Assembly (NCBI GenBank): GCA_947644475.1
Contig: CANRZQ010000037.1
Span: forward strand, 1 to 15,037
Length of the DNA stretch: 15,037 nt
Source: an uncultured Muribaculaceae bacterium
GTDB taxonomy: Bacteria > Bacteroidota > Bacteroidia > Bacteroidales > Muribaculaceae
Direction: 5' to 3'
This document shows positions 1 to 6,790 of the stretch, piece by piece (the stretch's first letter is position 1; the number at the start of each line of letters is the position of its first letter). A model generated the notes under the pieces. The model was not told where the DNA came from. It ran no database searches and saw only the letters and a list, made by a program, of their open reading frames with translations. The translations under genes were made by a program, and so were the position numbers.

Positions 1-131
1 ATGCCAACAAAAAAGTAAGTTAAAAAATGACAAACTTTGTATGTTTTAGTTAAAATTTCACTGATAAAGTGAAGATTGATTAATTTATCGGCATTAATGA
101 TGGTTTTATGTTAAAATAAGTAAAAGGGCGT

Positions 132-530
132 TTATCCGCCAATCACCTGCTTGCGGTTGCGTCCGGGCACATATGAAATGTGAATCCAACGGAAATCCTG
201 TTCGTTGATGAGTTGGTCGAATGGCAGGGAGAGTTGCTGCGCGAGCATGAACAGGCGTCGGTTTTCGTCGCGGGAGCCGGCGATAATGTCGGCGGCCTGT
301 CCGCGCAGGTGCTGGGAGTTGCGCACGCCGCCCACTTCGGCGTTGAGGCGGCGGCACCGGAAGCCCGATGAGACTACGATGGGGCGTCCGTAAGCCTCGC
401 GCAGGGGGTCGAGCACATTGTCGACCAAGGCATTGAGGCTTGCGATGGCGAGGTCGGAGGGGATGTTGCGGATTCCGAGGCGGCGCGCCGTGGGCGAGTC
501 GCAGAGTTCTTCGAGAGTGAAGTGTTTCAT
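132..530 (-). CDS. M15-family zinc peptidase (D-Ala-D-Ala carboxypeptidase / endolysin-like)
   Basis: A 132-residue protein with the signature of the short M15A peptidases found in phages and Bacteroidales chromosomes. Visible motifs are SSGFRC (residues 54-59), SQHLRGQAAD (72-81) and WIHIS (115-119); H74, D81 and H117 should be the zinc ligands. Enzymes of this family cut peptide bonds in the peptidoglycan stem peptide. There is no signal peptide or membrane segment, so it would need a holin or another route to reach the wall, as phage endolysins do. It lies downstream of a small membrane/coiled-coil protein on the same strand, and the two probably share a transcript. Its 171-base upstream spacer is almost entirely tandem repeat. 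The start has no clear ribosome site but gives the expected N-terminus (MKHFTLEEL) for this family. Family call is firm; the physiological role (domesticated endolysin or prophage remnant) is inference. Confidence 0.88.
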   Translation of the reverse strand: MKHFTLEELCDSPTARRLGIRNIPSDLAIASLNALVDNVLDPLREAYGRPIVVSSGFRCRRLNAEVGGVRNSQHLRGQAADIIAGSRDENRRLFMLAQQLSLPFDQLINEQDFRWIHISYVPGRNRKQVIGG

Positions 531-536
531 AATAAA

Positions 537-548
537 TTAAGGATAAGG
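537..548 (-). repeat. 12-base element before the M15 start, repeated at 1006-1017
   Basis: The 12-mer TTAAGGATAAGG (plus strand) sits six bases upstream of the M15 peptidase start and recurs exactly at 1006-1017, 22 bases upstream of the small membrane protein gene. In the transcripts it reads CCTTATCCTTAA. Sharing the element in front of both minus-strand genes suggests a leader or translation-related role, though it could simply be part of the surrounding low-complexity repeats. Confidence 0.4.
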
Positions 549-573
549 TGTTAGTGATAAGTGATAAGGTAGG

Positions 574-654
574 GGATTGGGATTTTTAGGGATTTTAGGA
601 GTCATAGGAGTCATAGGAGTCATAGGAGTCATAGGAAGCCTAAGAATCCTATAA
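574..654. repeat. 9-base tandem array between the two minus-strand genes
   Basis: Nine consecutive units of nine bases can be laid end to end. Four central units are identical (GTCATAGGA, 601-636). They are flanked by degenerate units: GGATTGGGA, TTTTTAGGG and ATTTTAGGA on the left, AGCCTAAGA and ATCCTATAA on the right. In the minus-strand transcript this is a pyrimidine-rich series with a TCCTA-type core every nine bases. It fills much of the leader of the M15 peptidase gene. A close relative of the right-hand end occurs after upp (7456-7482). Confidence 0.85.
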
Positions 655-657
655 ATT

Positions 658-699
658 GTGCATCGTGCATTGTGCATTGTGCATTGTGCATTGAGCATC
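658..699. repeat. 7-base tandem array (GTGCATT), six units
   Basis: Six contiguous seven-base units: GTGCATC, four exact GTGCATT copies (665-692), then GAGCATC. The array starts three bases beyond the stop codon of the small membrane protein gene and runs towards the 9-base array. On the transcript strand it reads AATGCAC. Because it lies outside coding sequence, a change in copy number would alter spacing rather than a reading frame. Confidence 0.85.
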
Positions 700-701
700 G
701 G

Positions 702-983
702 CTATTGCGGGCGGGTGCGGCGTCGGCAGGAGGTGCGCAGGCAGGCGTCGGAATTGTAGCGGCGGCGCATGTCGAGGAGTTGGGCGGTGAGTTCGGCTAT
801 GCGTTTTTCGTGGTCGAGGCACTGGCCGGCAAGCCACTCGATGCGGGCGCGAAGCGACTCGAACTCTTCGGTTTGGGTCTTGATTGCGGCCGAGCGGCGG
901 TTGGGGCTGAGGTAGGCCAGGAATTTGACGAGGCCAAGTCCGCCGAGGGCTGTGACCAGTGAAGTGAGGATTGTGATGTCCAT
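702..983 (-). CDS. small membrane protein with coiled coil, holin- or spanin-like
   Basis: A 93-residue protein I do not recognise by family. Residues 3-25 form one hydrophobic segment (ITILTSLVTALGGLGLVKFL and onward). Residues about 31-76 are charged with heptad-like spacing, suggesting a coiled coil (EEFESLRARIEWLAGQ, then DHEKRIAELTAQLLDMRR). The tail is cysteine- and arginine-rich (CLRTSCRRRTRPQ). I chose the ATG at 983 rather than the upstream one at 1052 because the longer form would overlap the promoter-like elements at 1038-1068 and add an unlikely N-terminus. One N-terminal membrane segment plus a coiled coil, next to an M15 wall peptidase lacking a signal peptide, fits a holin or spanin-like partner, but that is inference from context. 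Confidence 0.7.
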   Translation of the reverse strand: MDITILTSLVTALGGLGLVKFLAYLSPNRRSAAIKTQTEEFESLRARIEWLAGQCLDHEKRIAELTAQLLDMRRRYNSDACLRTSCRRRTRPQ

Positions 984-1037
984 AATATATATTAATGTGT
1001 AAAGGTTAAGGATAAGGGATGTGCTGTGGTGTTTTTG

Positions 1038-1068
1038 CAAAGGTAATAACAAAATTTGTGTTTGTCAA
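1038..1068 (-). promoter_or_regulatory. Bacteroidetes-type promoter for the 983-132 genes
   Basis: On the minus strand a TTG (1068-1066) is followed after exactly 20 bases by TACCTTTG (1045-1038), matching the Bacteroidetes -33/-7 pattern (TTTG, then TAnnTTTG). It predicts a transcript starting near 1033 with a leader of about 50 bases before the ATG at 983. Confidence 0.6.
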
Positions 1069-1094
1069 GTTTTTTTGCAAATTTTTATAAAAAA

Positions 1095-1125
1095 TTGTAT
1101 ACCTCATTTTTTTTGTATAATTTTG
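1095..1125 (+). promoter_or_regulatory. Bacteroidetes-type promoter for the GH5 gene
   Basis: TTG at 1095-1097 is followed after 20 bases by TAATTTTG (1118-1125), a full match to TAnnTTTG. The predicted transcript starts near 1130, leaving a leader of about 35 bases before the ATG at 1165. That leader carries two nine-base units, TAATCCTTA and TAATCCTAA (1145-1162), immediately before the start codon. It is arranged back-to-back with the minus-strand promoter at 1038-1068. Confidence 0.6.
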
Positions 1126-1164
1126 CATCGAAATCACAATTCGATAATCCTTATAATCCTAAAC

Positions 1165-3657
1165 ATGAGAAAAAAACTACTTTTGTTTGCGCTCGCGGCA
1201 CTATCGGCCGCGACAGCCTTGGCCGACAGTTTCGTGACGACATCAGGCACGAAAATTCTCGACCGCAACGGAAAAGAAATCACGCTCCGCGGCTCCAACT
1301 GCGGCAACTGGATGGTGCAGGAGCCTTACATGATGAACACATCGGGATCGCTCGACCGCCAGTTCAAAATCCATAAGAAACTCGTCGACATCGTCGGACG
1401 CGAGAAGGCCGAGGAATTCGACCGCCTGTGGATGGACTGCGTGTTCGGCGAGGCCGACCTCATATTCATGAAAGAGCAGGGCTTCAATGTGCTCCGCGCC
1501 CCGATGCACTATAAATATTTCACCTTGCCTATCGAGGAAGAGCCCGTGGCTGGGCAGCAGACATGGCTCGACGAAGGCTTCGAGCGCATCGACCGCCTGG
1601 TGGAATGGTGCGAGAAACACGGCATGTTGCTCATCCTCGACATGCACGCATGTCCGGGCGGACAGTCGAGCGGCGACATCTGCGACTACGACGAGACCAA
1701 GCCCTCGCTGTGGGAAAGCGAGGCAAACCGCACCAAACTCGTTGCCCTGTGGCGCAAGATTGCCGAGCGGTATGCCAACGAGAAATGCATTGCCGGCTAC
1801 GACCTCATAAACGAGACCAACTGGACCCTTCCTAACAGCAACAAGGCCCTGTGGGACCTCTTCCGTCAACTCATTGCCGCTGTGCGCGAGGTGGACAAGA
1901 ACCACATCGTGATAGTAGAGGGCAACAGTTACTCCAACGACTACACCGGATTCCCCGCGGCCAAACTCGACCCCAATATGATAATCCAGTACCACCGCTA
2001 CGGCGTGTACAACACCAACGACCAGATCTCCGGCATGAAAGCCAACGGCGACTCCCACGACTGCCCCATCTATGTGGGCGAGTTCGGCGAGAACTCCAAC
2101 ACATGGGACGCCGACGCCGTGCGCGCCATGGAAGTAGGCTCGGGTTTTGCCGCATGGACACAGTGGCCCCTGAAAAAAAGCAACGTCAACACAATCCTGC
2201 GCGTAAATCGCGTAAAGGCCTACGACGACGTGATAACCCAGTTGCAGGCCGGACGCAACCCCGGTGCCGAGACCGTGTGGAACGCTTTCAAGGCATGGGC
2301 CGAGGCCCAGCGGTTCGACAACTGCATCGTGGCCCACGACTATGTCGACGCCCTGCTCAAACGTCCCTTCGACCTGTCGGCGCGTCCATATGCCGAAGGC
2401 GCCACAATCGACAGCCCCATCTTTGCGGCTCATTACGACCACGGAGCCTACGGACACGCATATTACGACACCACCGACGCATCCTACCAGTATAACGGCG
2501 AGGACTTCACCAACTGGAACGACGGCTGGATCTACCGCAACGACGGCGTGGGCATCGAGTCAATATCAACAACCGAGACAACATCCTGCGGCTACAATGT
2601 GGGCTGGACAGCCGACGGCGAATGGCTCCAATTCACAGTCGAGAACCCCTACGGCGACGCAAAATGGGACCTCGAGCTGCGCTATGCCAATTCAGGAAAG
2701 GTATCGGTGACAGTCGACGGACGCGAAGTGGCTCCCTCCACCGAACTCGCCTCCACAGGCGGCTACCAGACTTGGAAGACACACACCTTCGAAGGCGTGA
2801 TAATACCGCAAGGCACCATAAAAGTGCGCCTGCATATCGACCGCGGAGGGTGCAACCTCAACTATCTCCGATTTGTCAACCGCCGCGAAGCCTCCGCCGC
2901 CGAACTCGCCACACTCGTCACCCCGGCAGGCGCAAACCTGCTCAAAGGCTCCGACTGCTCACATTCCGACTTCTGGCTGCACGCCGACTCCGGCTCGCCT
3001 CACTCAATGCTGCTGCAATGGAACTCCACCGAAAACCTGCCCCAGCTGGCCTCGGGCGGTGTGCTCAAAGTGTCGTCGAAACGCTCAGGCTCCAACATCG
3101 TGGTATACCAGGGCGTCGACGTAGTGGCCGGCCACACCTACAAATGCGATGTGGCATACCGCGGCAACTCCACAAACAAAGATTTCTGGATTCAAGCCTT
3201 TGTGCTGGAAAACGAGCCCGTGCATTATGCCGACCTGTATATGCCCGAGGACGAGACCATCGGCCAGCTCAACTCATGGGCCAATTCTACGGTAGGCAAT
3301 TATAACGGCAACATGTCGATGAAAGCCGCCGCAGGCAAAAATCACACCGACGGCGTGATGACCTGGAAAGCACCCAAGAGCGGACGCTACTACTTCGCCC
3401 TGAAAATGGGCACACAGGCGCATCCCTTCACCGCCACGTTCGACAATTTCGTGATGCGCAGCCTCACCTCCTCCGTCATCGACGCCGTAGAGGCAGATGC
3501 CGTCCGGCCTTACACCCTTACAGGACGCACGCTCAGCGTTGCCGACGGCGCACGCGTGTTCGATATCAACGGCCGCGAGATGCAGCCCGGCGACATGGCC
3601 CCCGGCATCTACATCGTCACATCAGCCTCGCGCTCCTGCAAGGTAGCCATCCGCTGA
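1165..3657 (+). CDS. secreted GH5 glycoside hydrolase with CBM6-like module and possible T9SS tail
   Basis: An 830-residue secreted enzyme. The ATG at 1165 gives a clean signal peptide (MRKKLLLFALAALSAATALA); the in-frame upstream ATG at 1021 would bury it. Residues about 25-370 look like a GH5 barrel of the exo-beta-1,3-glucanase/cellulase (BglC) type: R111 in NVLRAPMHYKY, H161 in LDMHACPGG, acid/base E217 in LINETNW, H277 in QYHRYG, nucleophile E306 in VGEFGEN, and W334. Residues about 418-572 resemble a CBM6-type carbohydrate-binding module (GYNVGWTADGEWLQFTV, then NLNYLRF). About 590-767 is a further beta-rich, binding-like region. The last 55 or so residues (VFDINGREM, APGIYIV, CKVAIR) resemble a type IX secretion sorting domain. 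Substrate is probably a beta-glucan, but the subfamily cannot be assigned by eye. It looks monocistronic, with its own promoter and terminator. Confidence 0.88.
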   Translation: MRKKLLLFALAALSAATALADSFVTTSGTKILDRNGKEITLRGSNCGNWMVQEPYMMNTSGSLDRQFKIHKKLVDIVGREKAEEFDRLWMDCVFGEADLIFMKEQGFNVLRAPMHYKYFTLPIEEEPVAGQQTWLDEGFERIDRLVEWCEKHGMLLILDMHACPGGQSSGDICDYDETKPSLWESEANRTKLVALWRKIAERYANEKCIAGYDLINETNWTLPNSNKALWDLFRQLIAAVREVDKNHIVIVEGNSYSNDYTGFPAAKLDPNMIIQYHRYGVYNTNDQISGMKANGDSHDCPIYVGEFGENSNTWDADAVRAMEVGSGFAAWTQWPLKKSNVNTILRVNRVKAYDDVITQLQAGRNPGAETVWNAFKAWAEAQRFDNCIVAHDYVDALLKRPFDLSARPYAEGATIDSPIFAAHYDHGAYGHAYYDTTDASYQYNGEDFTNWNDGWIYRNDGVGIESISTTETTSCGYNVGWTADGEWLQFTVENPYGDAKWDLELRYANSGKVSVTVDGREVAPSTELASTGGYQTWKTHTFEGVIIPQGTIKVRLHIDRGGCNLNYLRFVNRREASAAELATLVTPAGANLLKGSDCSHSDFWLHADSGSPHSMLLQWNSTENLPQLASGGVLKVSSKRSGSNIVVYQGVDVVAGHTYKCDVAYRGNSTNKDFWIQAFVLENEPVHYADLYMPEDETIGQLNSWANSTVGNYNGNMSMKAAAGKNHTDGVMTWKAPKSGRYYFALKMGTQAHPFTATFDNFVMRSLTSSVIDAVEADAVRPYTLTGRTLSVADGARVFDINGREMQPGDMAPGIYIVTSASRSCKVAIR

Positions 3658-3681
3658 CAATAACAGATAATCCGCCTATAC

Positions 3682-3722
3682 AATCCCGCCGATACTGCAA
3701 GCAAATATCGGCGGGATTTTTT
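3682..3722 (+). terminator. strong intrinsic terminator after the GH5 gene
   Basis: A perfect 13-base-pair stem (AATCCCGCCGATA at 3682-3694 with its complement at 3706-3718), an 11-base loop, then a T run to 3722. It starts 25 bases after the GH5 stop and separates that gene from the next one. Confidence 0.93.
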
Positions 3723-3770
3723 GTGCAGGGAGACAATCCGCAGGCTTGTGTAAGCCGAAATGTCGGCAAT

Positions 3771-3805
3771 TTTGTTTCATCTGTGAAATAAAAATGTTAA
3801 TTTTG
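3771..3805 (+). promoter_or_regulatory. promoter immediately before the GH3-family gene
   Basis: TAATTTTG at 3798-3805 matches the -7 element fully and ends only four bases before the ATG at 3810. Upstream, TTTG at 3771-3774 (23 bases away) or TTTC at 3775-3778 (19 bases away) could serve as the -33 element. With usual spacing the transcript would begin at or within a few bases of the start codon, implying a leaderless or nearly leaderless mRNA. Confidence 0.55.
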
Positions 3806-3809
3806 CCGT

Positions 3810-5345
3810 ATGATTGACTTTACACCGATAGCACGACCGATATTTGCCCGCAGAATCGCCCGCCTCGAAGGCGCGGCAAGAGAAGGCATTGCCGAAGTGC
3901 AACTCGGGCAATTGCGCCGCATACTCGCCAAGACTGAAAAGACACGCTACGGTGCCGCGATGAAAATAAGCCGGGATATGACCTACGGCCAATTCCGCAC
4001 GCAAGTGCCTGTGGTGGAATACGAAGACCTGCGTCCGTGGGTGATGCGCATGGTAGGCGGCGAGCCCGATGTGCTCTGGCCCGGCGTGACACGCCGGTTC
4101 GCCCAGTCGTCGGGCACATCTGGAGGAAAAAGCAAATACATACCCCTTACTGCCGACTGTCTGCGCCACAACCACTATCAGGGAGGCTTCGACGCAGTGG
4201 CCCATTACCTGGCCATGTATCCGCAGTCGCGCATCTTTGGCGGCAAGGCCTTTATCCTTGGCGGCAGTTTCGCCAACGAGGTGGCCAACCTGCCGCGTGG
4301 CGTAAAAGTGGGCGATTTGTCGGCGCATCTCATCGAAAAAATCAATCCGCTGGTCAACAGCCTCTTCCGCGTCCCCGACAAGGAAACAGCCCTCATGTCC
4401 GACTGGGCCGGGAAATTGCCGCGGCTTGTCGAGGCGGCCGCCCGGCAGGACATCACCGATATATCCGGAGTGCCGTCATGGTTTCTCAAAGTGCTGAAAT
4501 CCGTAATCGAGTACCGGGGGGCGCGCACCATCCACGACGTGTGGCCCAATCTCGAGGTGTTCTTTCACGGAGGCATCGCCTTCGGGCCCTACCGGCGGCA
4601 ATACGCCGCCATCACCGACCCCTCGCGCATGCGCTATCTTGAGACATACAACGCCTCCGAGGGCTTCTTCGCCATGCAGACAGAGCGTTCGGGCCCGGCC
4701 TTGGAGATGCTTCTCGACGGAGGTGTCTTCTACGAATTCCTCCCCATCGGCCAGATCGATGCCGGGGAAAAGCATCCCCTTGCCCCCTGGGAAGTGGAAA
4801 AAGACCGGACATACGCCCTTGTAATCACAAGTTGCAACGGACTGATGCGCTATCTCATCGGCGACACCGTGCGCATATGCTCGGCCGACCCCCTGACAAT
4901 AACAATCGCCGGGCGCACACATGCCTTCATCAACGCATTTGGCGAGGAAGTGATGGTGTATAACACCGACCGCGCCCTCGAGCAAGCCTGCGCCGCCCAC
5001 AAATGCTGCGTCCGCGACTACCATGTATATCCAATATTCGCCGACTCGCGCTCCGTGGCCCACCACCAGTGGATAATCGAATGGGATACCCCTCCGGCCG
5101 ACAAGGAAGCCTTCATGTCGGCCCTCGACAAGGCCCTGCAAAGCGAGAACTCCGACTACCAGGCCAAGCGCCAGTCGTCGATATTCCTCAACCACCCCGG
5201 ACTCATCGTGGTGCCGCACGGAACCTTCGACCGCTACCTCGCCTCCACCGGGCGCCTCGGAGGCCAGCGCAAGGTGCCGAGGCTCTCCAATTCAGACGCC
5301 GTTGCCGGCCGCATACTCAAAATAGCAGAAGGACTCGAAAAGTAA
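3810..5345 (+). CDS. GH3-family acyl-acid-amido synthetase (adenylate-forming)
   Basis: A 511-residue protein matching the bacterial branch of the GH3 auxin-responsive family, which belongs to the adenylate-forming superfamily. Known members activate a carboxylic acid with ATP and conjugate it to an amine such as an amino acid; the substrates of the Bacteroidales members are not established. Visible motifs are the phosphate-binding loop QSSGTSGGKSKYIP (99-112), the acyl-adenylate motif YNASEGFFAM (280-289), and the YLIGDTVRI hinge segment (348-356). The C-terminal subdomain ends in GGQRKVPRLSN (484-494). There is no signal peptide, so it should be cytoplasmic. It heads a likely operon with the alkaline phosphatase gene 22 bases downstream. 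The start matches the typical N-terminus (IDFTPIARPIF). Length is normal and nothing looks broken. Confidence 0.88.
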   Translation: MIDFTPIARPIFARRIARLEGAAREGIAEVQLGQLRRILAKTEKTRYGAAMKISRDMTYGQFRTQVPVVEYEDLRPWVMRMVGGEPDVLWPGVTRRFAQSSGTSGGKSKYIPLTADCLRHNHYQGGFDAVAHYLAMYPQSRIFGGKAFILGGSFANEVANLPRGVKVGDLSAHLIEKINPLVNSLFRVPDKETALMSDWAGKLPRLVEAAARQDITDISGVPSWFLKVLKSVIEYRGARTIHDVWPNLEVFFHGGIAFGPYRRQYAAITDPSRMRYLETYNASEGFFAMQTERSGPALEMLLDGGVFYEFLPIGQIDAGEKHPLAPWEVEKDRTYALVITSCNGLMRYLIGDTVRICSADPLTITIAGRTHAFINAFGEEVMVYNTDRALEQACAAHKCCVRDYHVYPIFADSRSVAHHQWIIEWDTPPADKEAFMSALDKALQSENSDYQAKRQSSIFLNHPGLIVVPHGTFDRYLASTGRLGGQRKVPRLSNSDAVAGRILKIAEGLEK

Positions 5346-5367
5346 AATATAACATATATAATAAACC

Positions 5368-6780
5368 ATGAAAATGAAAAAATTTCTTGCAGCCGCTCTG
5401 GGCTTCGTCATAGCCTTGGCGGCGTCGGCCGCCGAGCCAAAGTACATATTCTATTATATCGGCGACGGAATGGGCATGGGCCCTGTGGTGGCCGCCGAGA
5501 TGTACAACCGCCAGGTGCGGCAGTCTGCCACCCCGCTCACAATGTTCCAGTTTCCCGTGGCCGGCATGTGCCTCACTTACAGCGCGTCATCGCCCGTAAC
5601 CGACTCCGCCGCCGCAGGCACAGCACTCTCAACCGGCCACAAGACCAGCAACGGCATGCTTGGCATGACACCCGACACCGTGGCCGTGACATCGATGGCC
5701 CGCGTGCTTAAAGACGACGGCTACGGCATAGGCATCGTAACCACGGTAGCTGCCGACGACGCCACCCCCGGCGCATTCTTCGCCAATGTGCCCAAGCGAG
5801 GAATGTACCGCGACATCATCCTCCAGGGCGCACGCTCGGGCTACGAATTCATAGCCGGCGCCGGACTCCGCGCCGAACTCGACAAAAAAGGCAAGCCCAC
5901 AGGCCTCATTGAGGAAATTGAACGCGAGGGAGTAAAAGTGGTGCGAGGCCGCGACGGCATAAGCGAGATAGCCGACGCGCAGCGCGTGATGCTCATAGGC
6001 GAGCCCGGCTCAAACCCGAGCAACGTCTCGTTCACAATCGACTCTGTCGAGGGCGCGCTCACACTCCCCATCATCACCGAGGCTTGCATGGCTCACCTCG
6101 AGCGTGTCTCGCCCGACCGCTTCTTCATGATGGTGGAAGGCGGCAACATCGACCATAGCCTCCACGCCAACGACGCCGCCACTACAATCAAGGAAATCAT
6201 CAACTTCGACCAGGCCCTCGCGCTTGCCTTCGACTTCTACCGCCGCCACCCCGAGGAAACTCTCATCGTTGTCACAGCCGACCACGACACCGGCGGTTTC
6301 GCCACCGGCAACAACTACAAAGGCTACTTCGCCAACTTCGCCAATATCGACTGTCAGCGCGTGTCGAAAGAGGAATTCGAAAACTATTGCCGCGGAATCC
6401 TCCGCTCGCGCCGCACCTACACATGGGACGACATGAAAGAATATCTCAGCGAGAACCTCGGATTCTACACCGCCATACCCATCAGCGAAAAGCAAGATGC
6501 CGCCCTGCGCGAGAAATTCAACGCCACATTCGAACTCCGCAACTCCCCCGACCAGAAAACTCTCTACAAGACTTTCAACGGCTTTGCCGCCGAGGTGTTC
6601 AAGATTATGGCCGACGTGTCGGGATTCGGTTTCACATCGACCCACCACACCGGAAACCCCGTGCCCGTGTTTGCTGTGGGCGTCGGAGCCGAACGCTTTG
6701 TCAATCTGAACAATAACATCGAGATTCCTGTTAAGATACTTGATATTGCCGGAAAGAAACTCCCTGACACAAATAAATAA
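5368..6780 (+). CDS. periplasmic alkaline phosphatase (PhoA family)
   Basis: A 470-residue metal-dependent phosphomonoesterase that releases phosphate from organic esters. The N-terminus is a Sec signal peptide (MKMKKFLAAALGFVIALAAS), probably cut near ASAA, with no lipobox cysteine, so a soluble periplasmic enzyme is expected. Key residues align with the E. coli enzyme: metal ligand D33 (IGDG), nucleophile S80 (VTDSAAAGT), D131 and T133 (DDATPG), R144 as the probable phosphate-binding arginine, E257, D262 and H266 (VEGGNIDHSLH), D305 and H306 (TADHDTGG), and H427 (THHTGNP). Residue 263 is His where E. coli has Lys328, as in many other family members. It sits between the GH3-family gene (22 bases upstream) and upp (10 bases downstream), so the three are probably cotranscribed. 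I saw no obvious Pho-box-like repeat, but its form in this group is not well defined. Confidence 0.93.
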   Translation: MKMKKFLAAALGFVIALAASAAEPKYIFYYIGDGMGMGPVVAAEMYNRQVRQSATPLTMFQFPVAGMCLTYSASSPVTDSAAAGTALSTGHKTSNGMLGMTPDTVAVTSMARVLKDDGYGIGIVTTVAADDATPGAFFANVPKRGMYRDIILQGARSGYEFIAGAGLRAELDKKGKPTGLIEEIEREGVKVVRGRDGISEIADAQRVMLIGEPGSNPSNVSFTIDSVEGALTLPIITEACMAHLERVSPDRFFMMVEGGNIDHSLHANDAATTIKEIINFDQALALAFDFYRRHPEETLIVVTADHDTGGFATGNNYKGYFANFANIDCQRVSKEEFENYCRGILRSRRTYTWDDMKEYLSENLGFYTAIPISEKQDAALREKFNATFELRNSPDQKTLYKTFNGFAAEVFKIMADVSGFGFTSTHHTGNPVPVFAVGVGAERFVNLNNNIEIPVKILDIAGKKLPDTNK

Positions 6781-6790
6781 TTCCCGACAT

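Noticed and set aside
1..18. Five-codon frame ending in TAA (Met-Pro-Thr-Lys-Lys), possibly the tail of an upstream plus-strand gene.
   Set aside because: Too little sequence to support a gene; nothing else in 1-131 confirms a coding frame.
57..73. Small hairpin TTCACT-GATAA-AGTGAA.
   Set aside because: Six pairs, AT-rich and without a T run; not a convincing terminator or regulatory site.
574..699. CRISPR array.
   Set aside because: Units are 7 and 9 bases and contiguous, with no spacers and no cas genes.
1021..1164. N-terminal extension of the GH5 protein from the upstream ATG.
   Set aside because: It would overlap the promoter and displace a clear signal peptide from the N-terminus; the start at 1165 is much better.
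1243..2457. Long minus-strand frame of 404 codons opposite the GH5 gene.
   Set aside because: Shadow of the GC-rich codon pattern of the GH5 gene; its translation has no recognisable domain, and the plus-strand frame has intact catalytic motifs.
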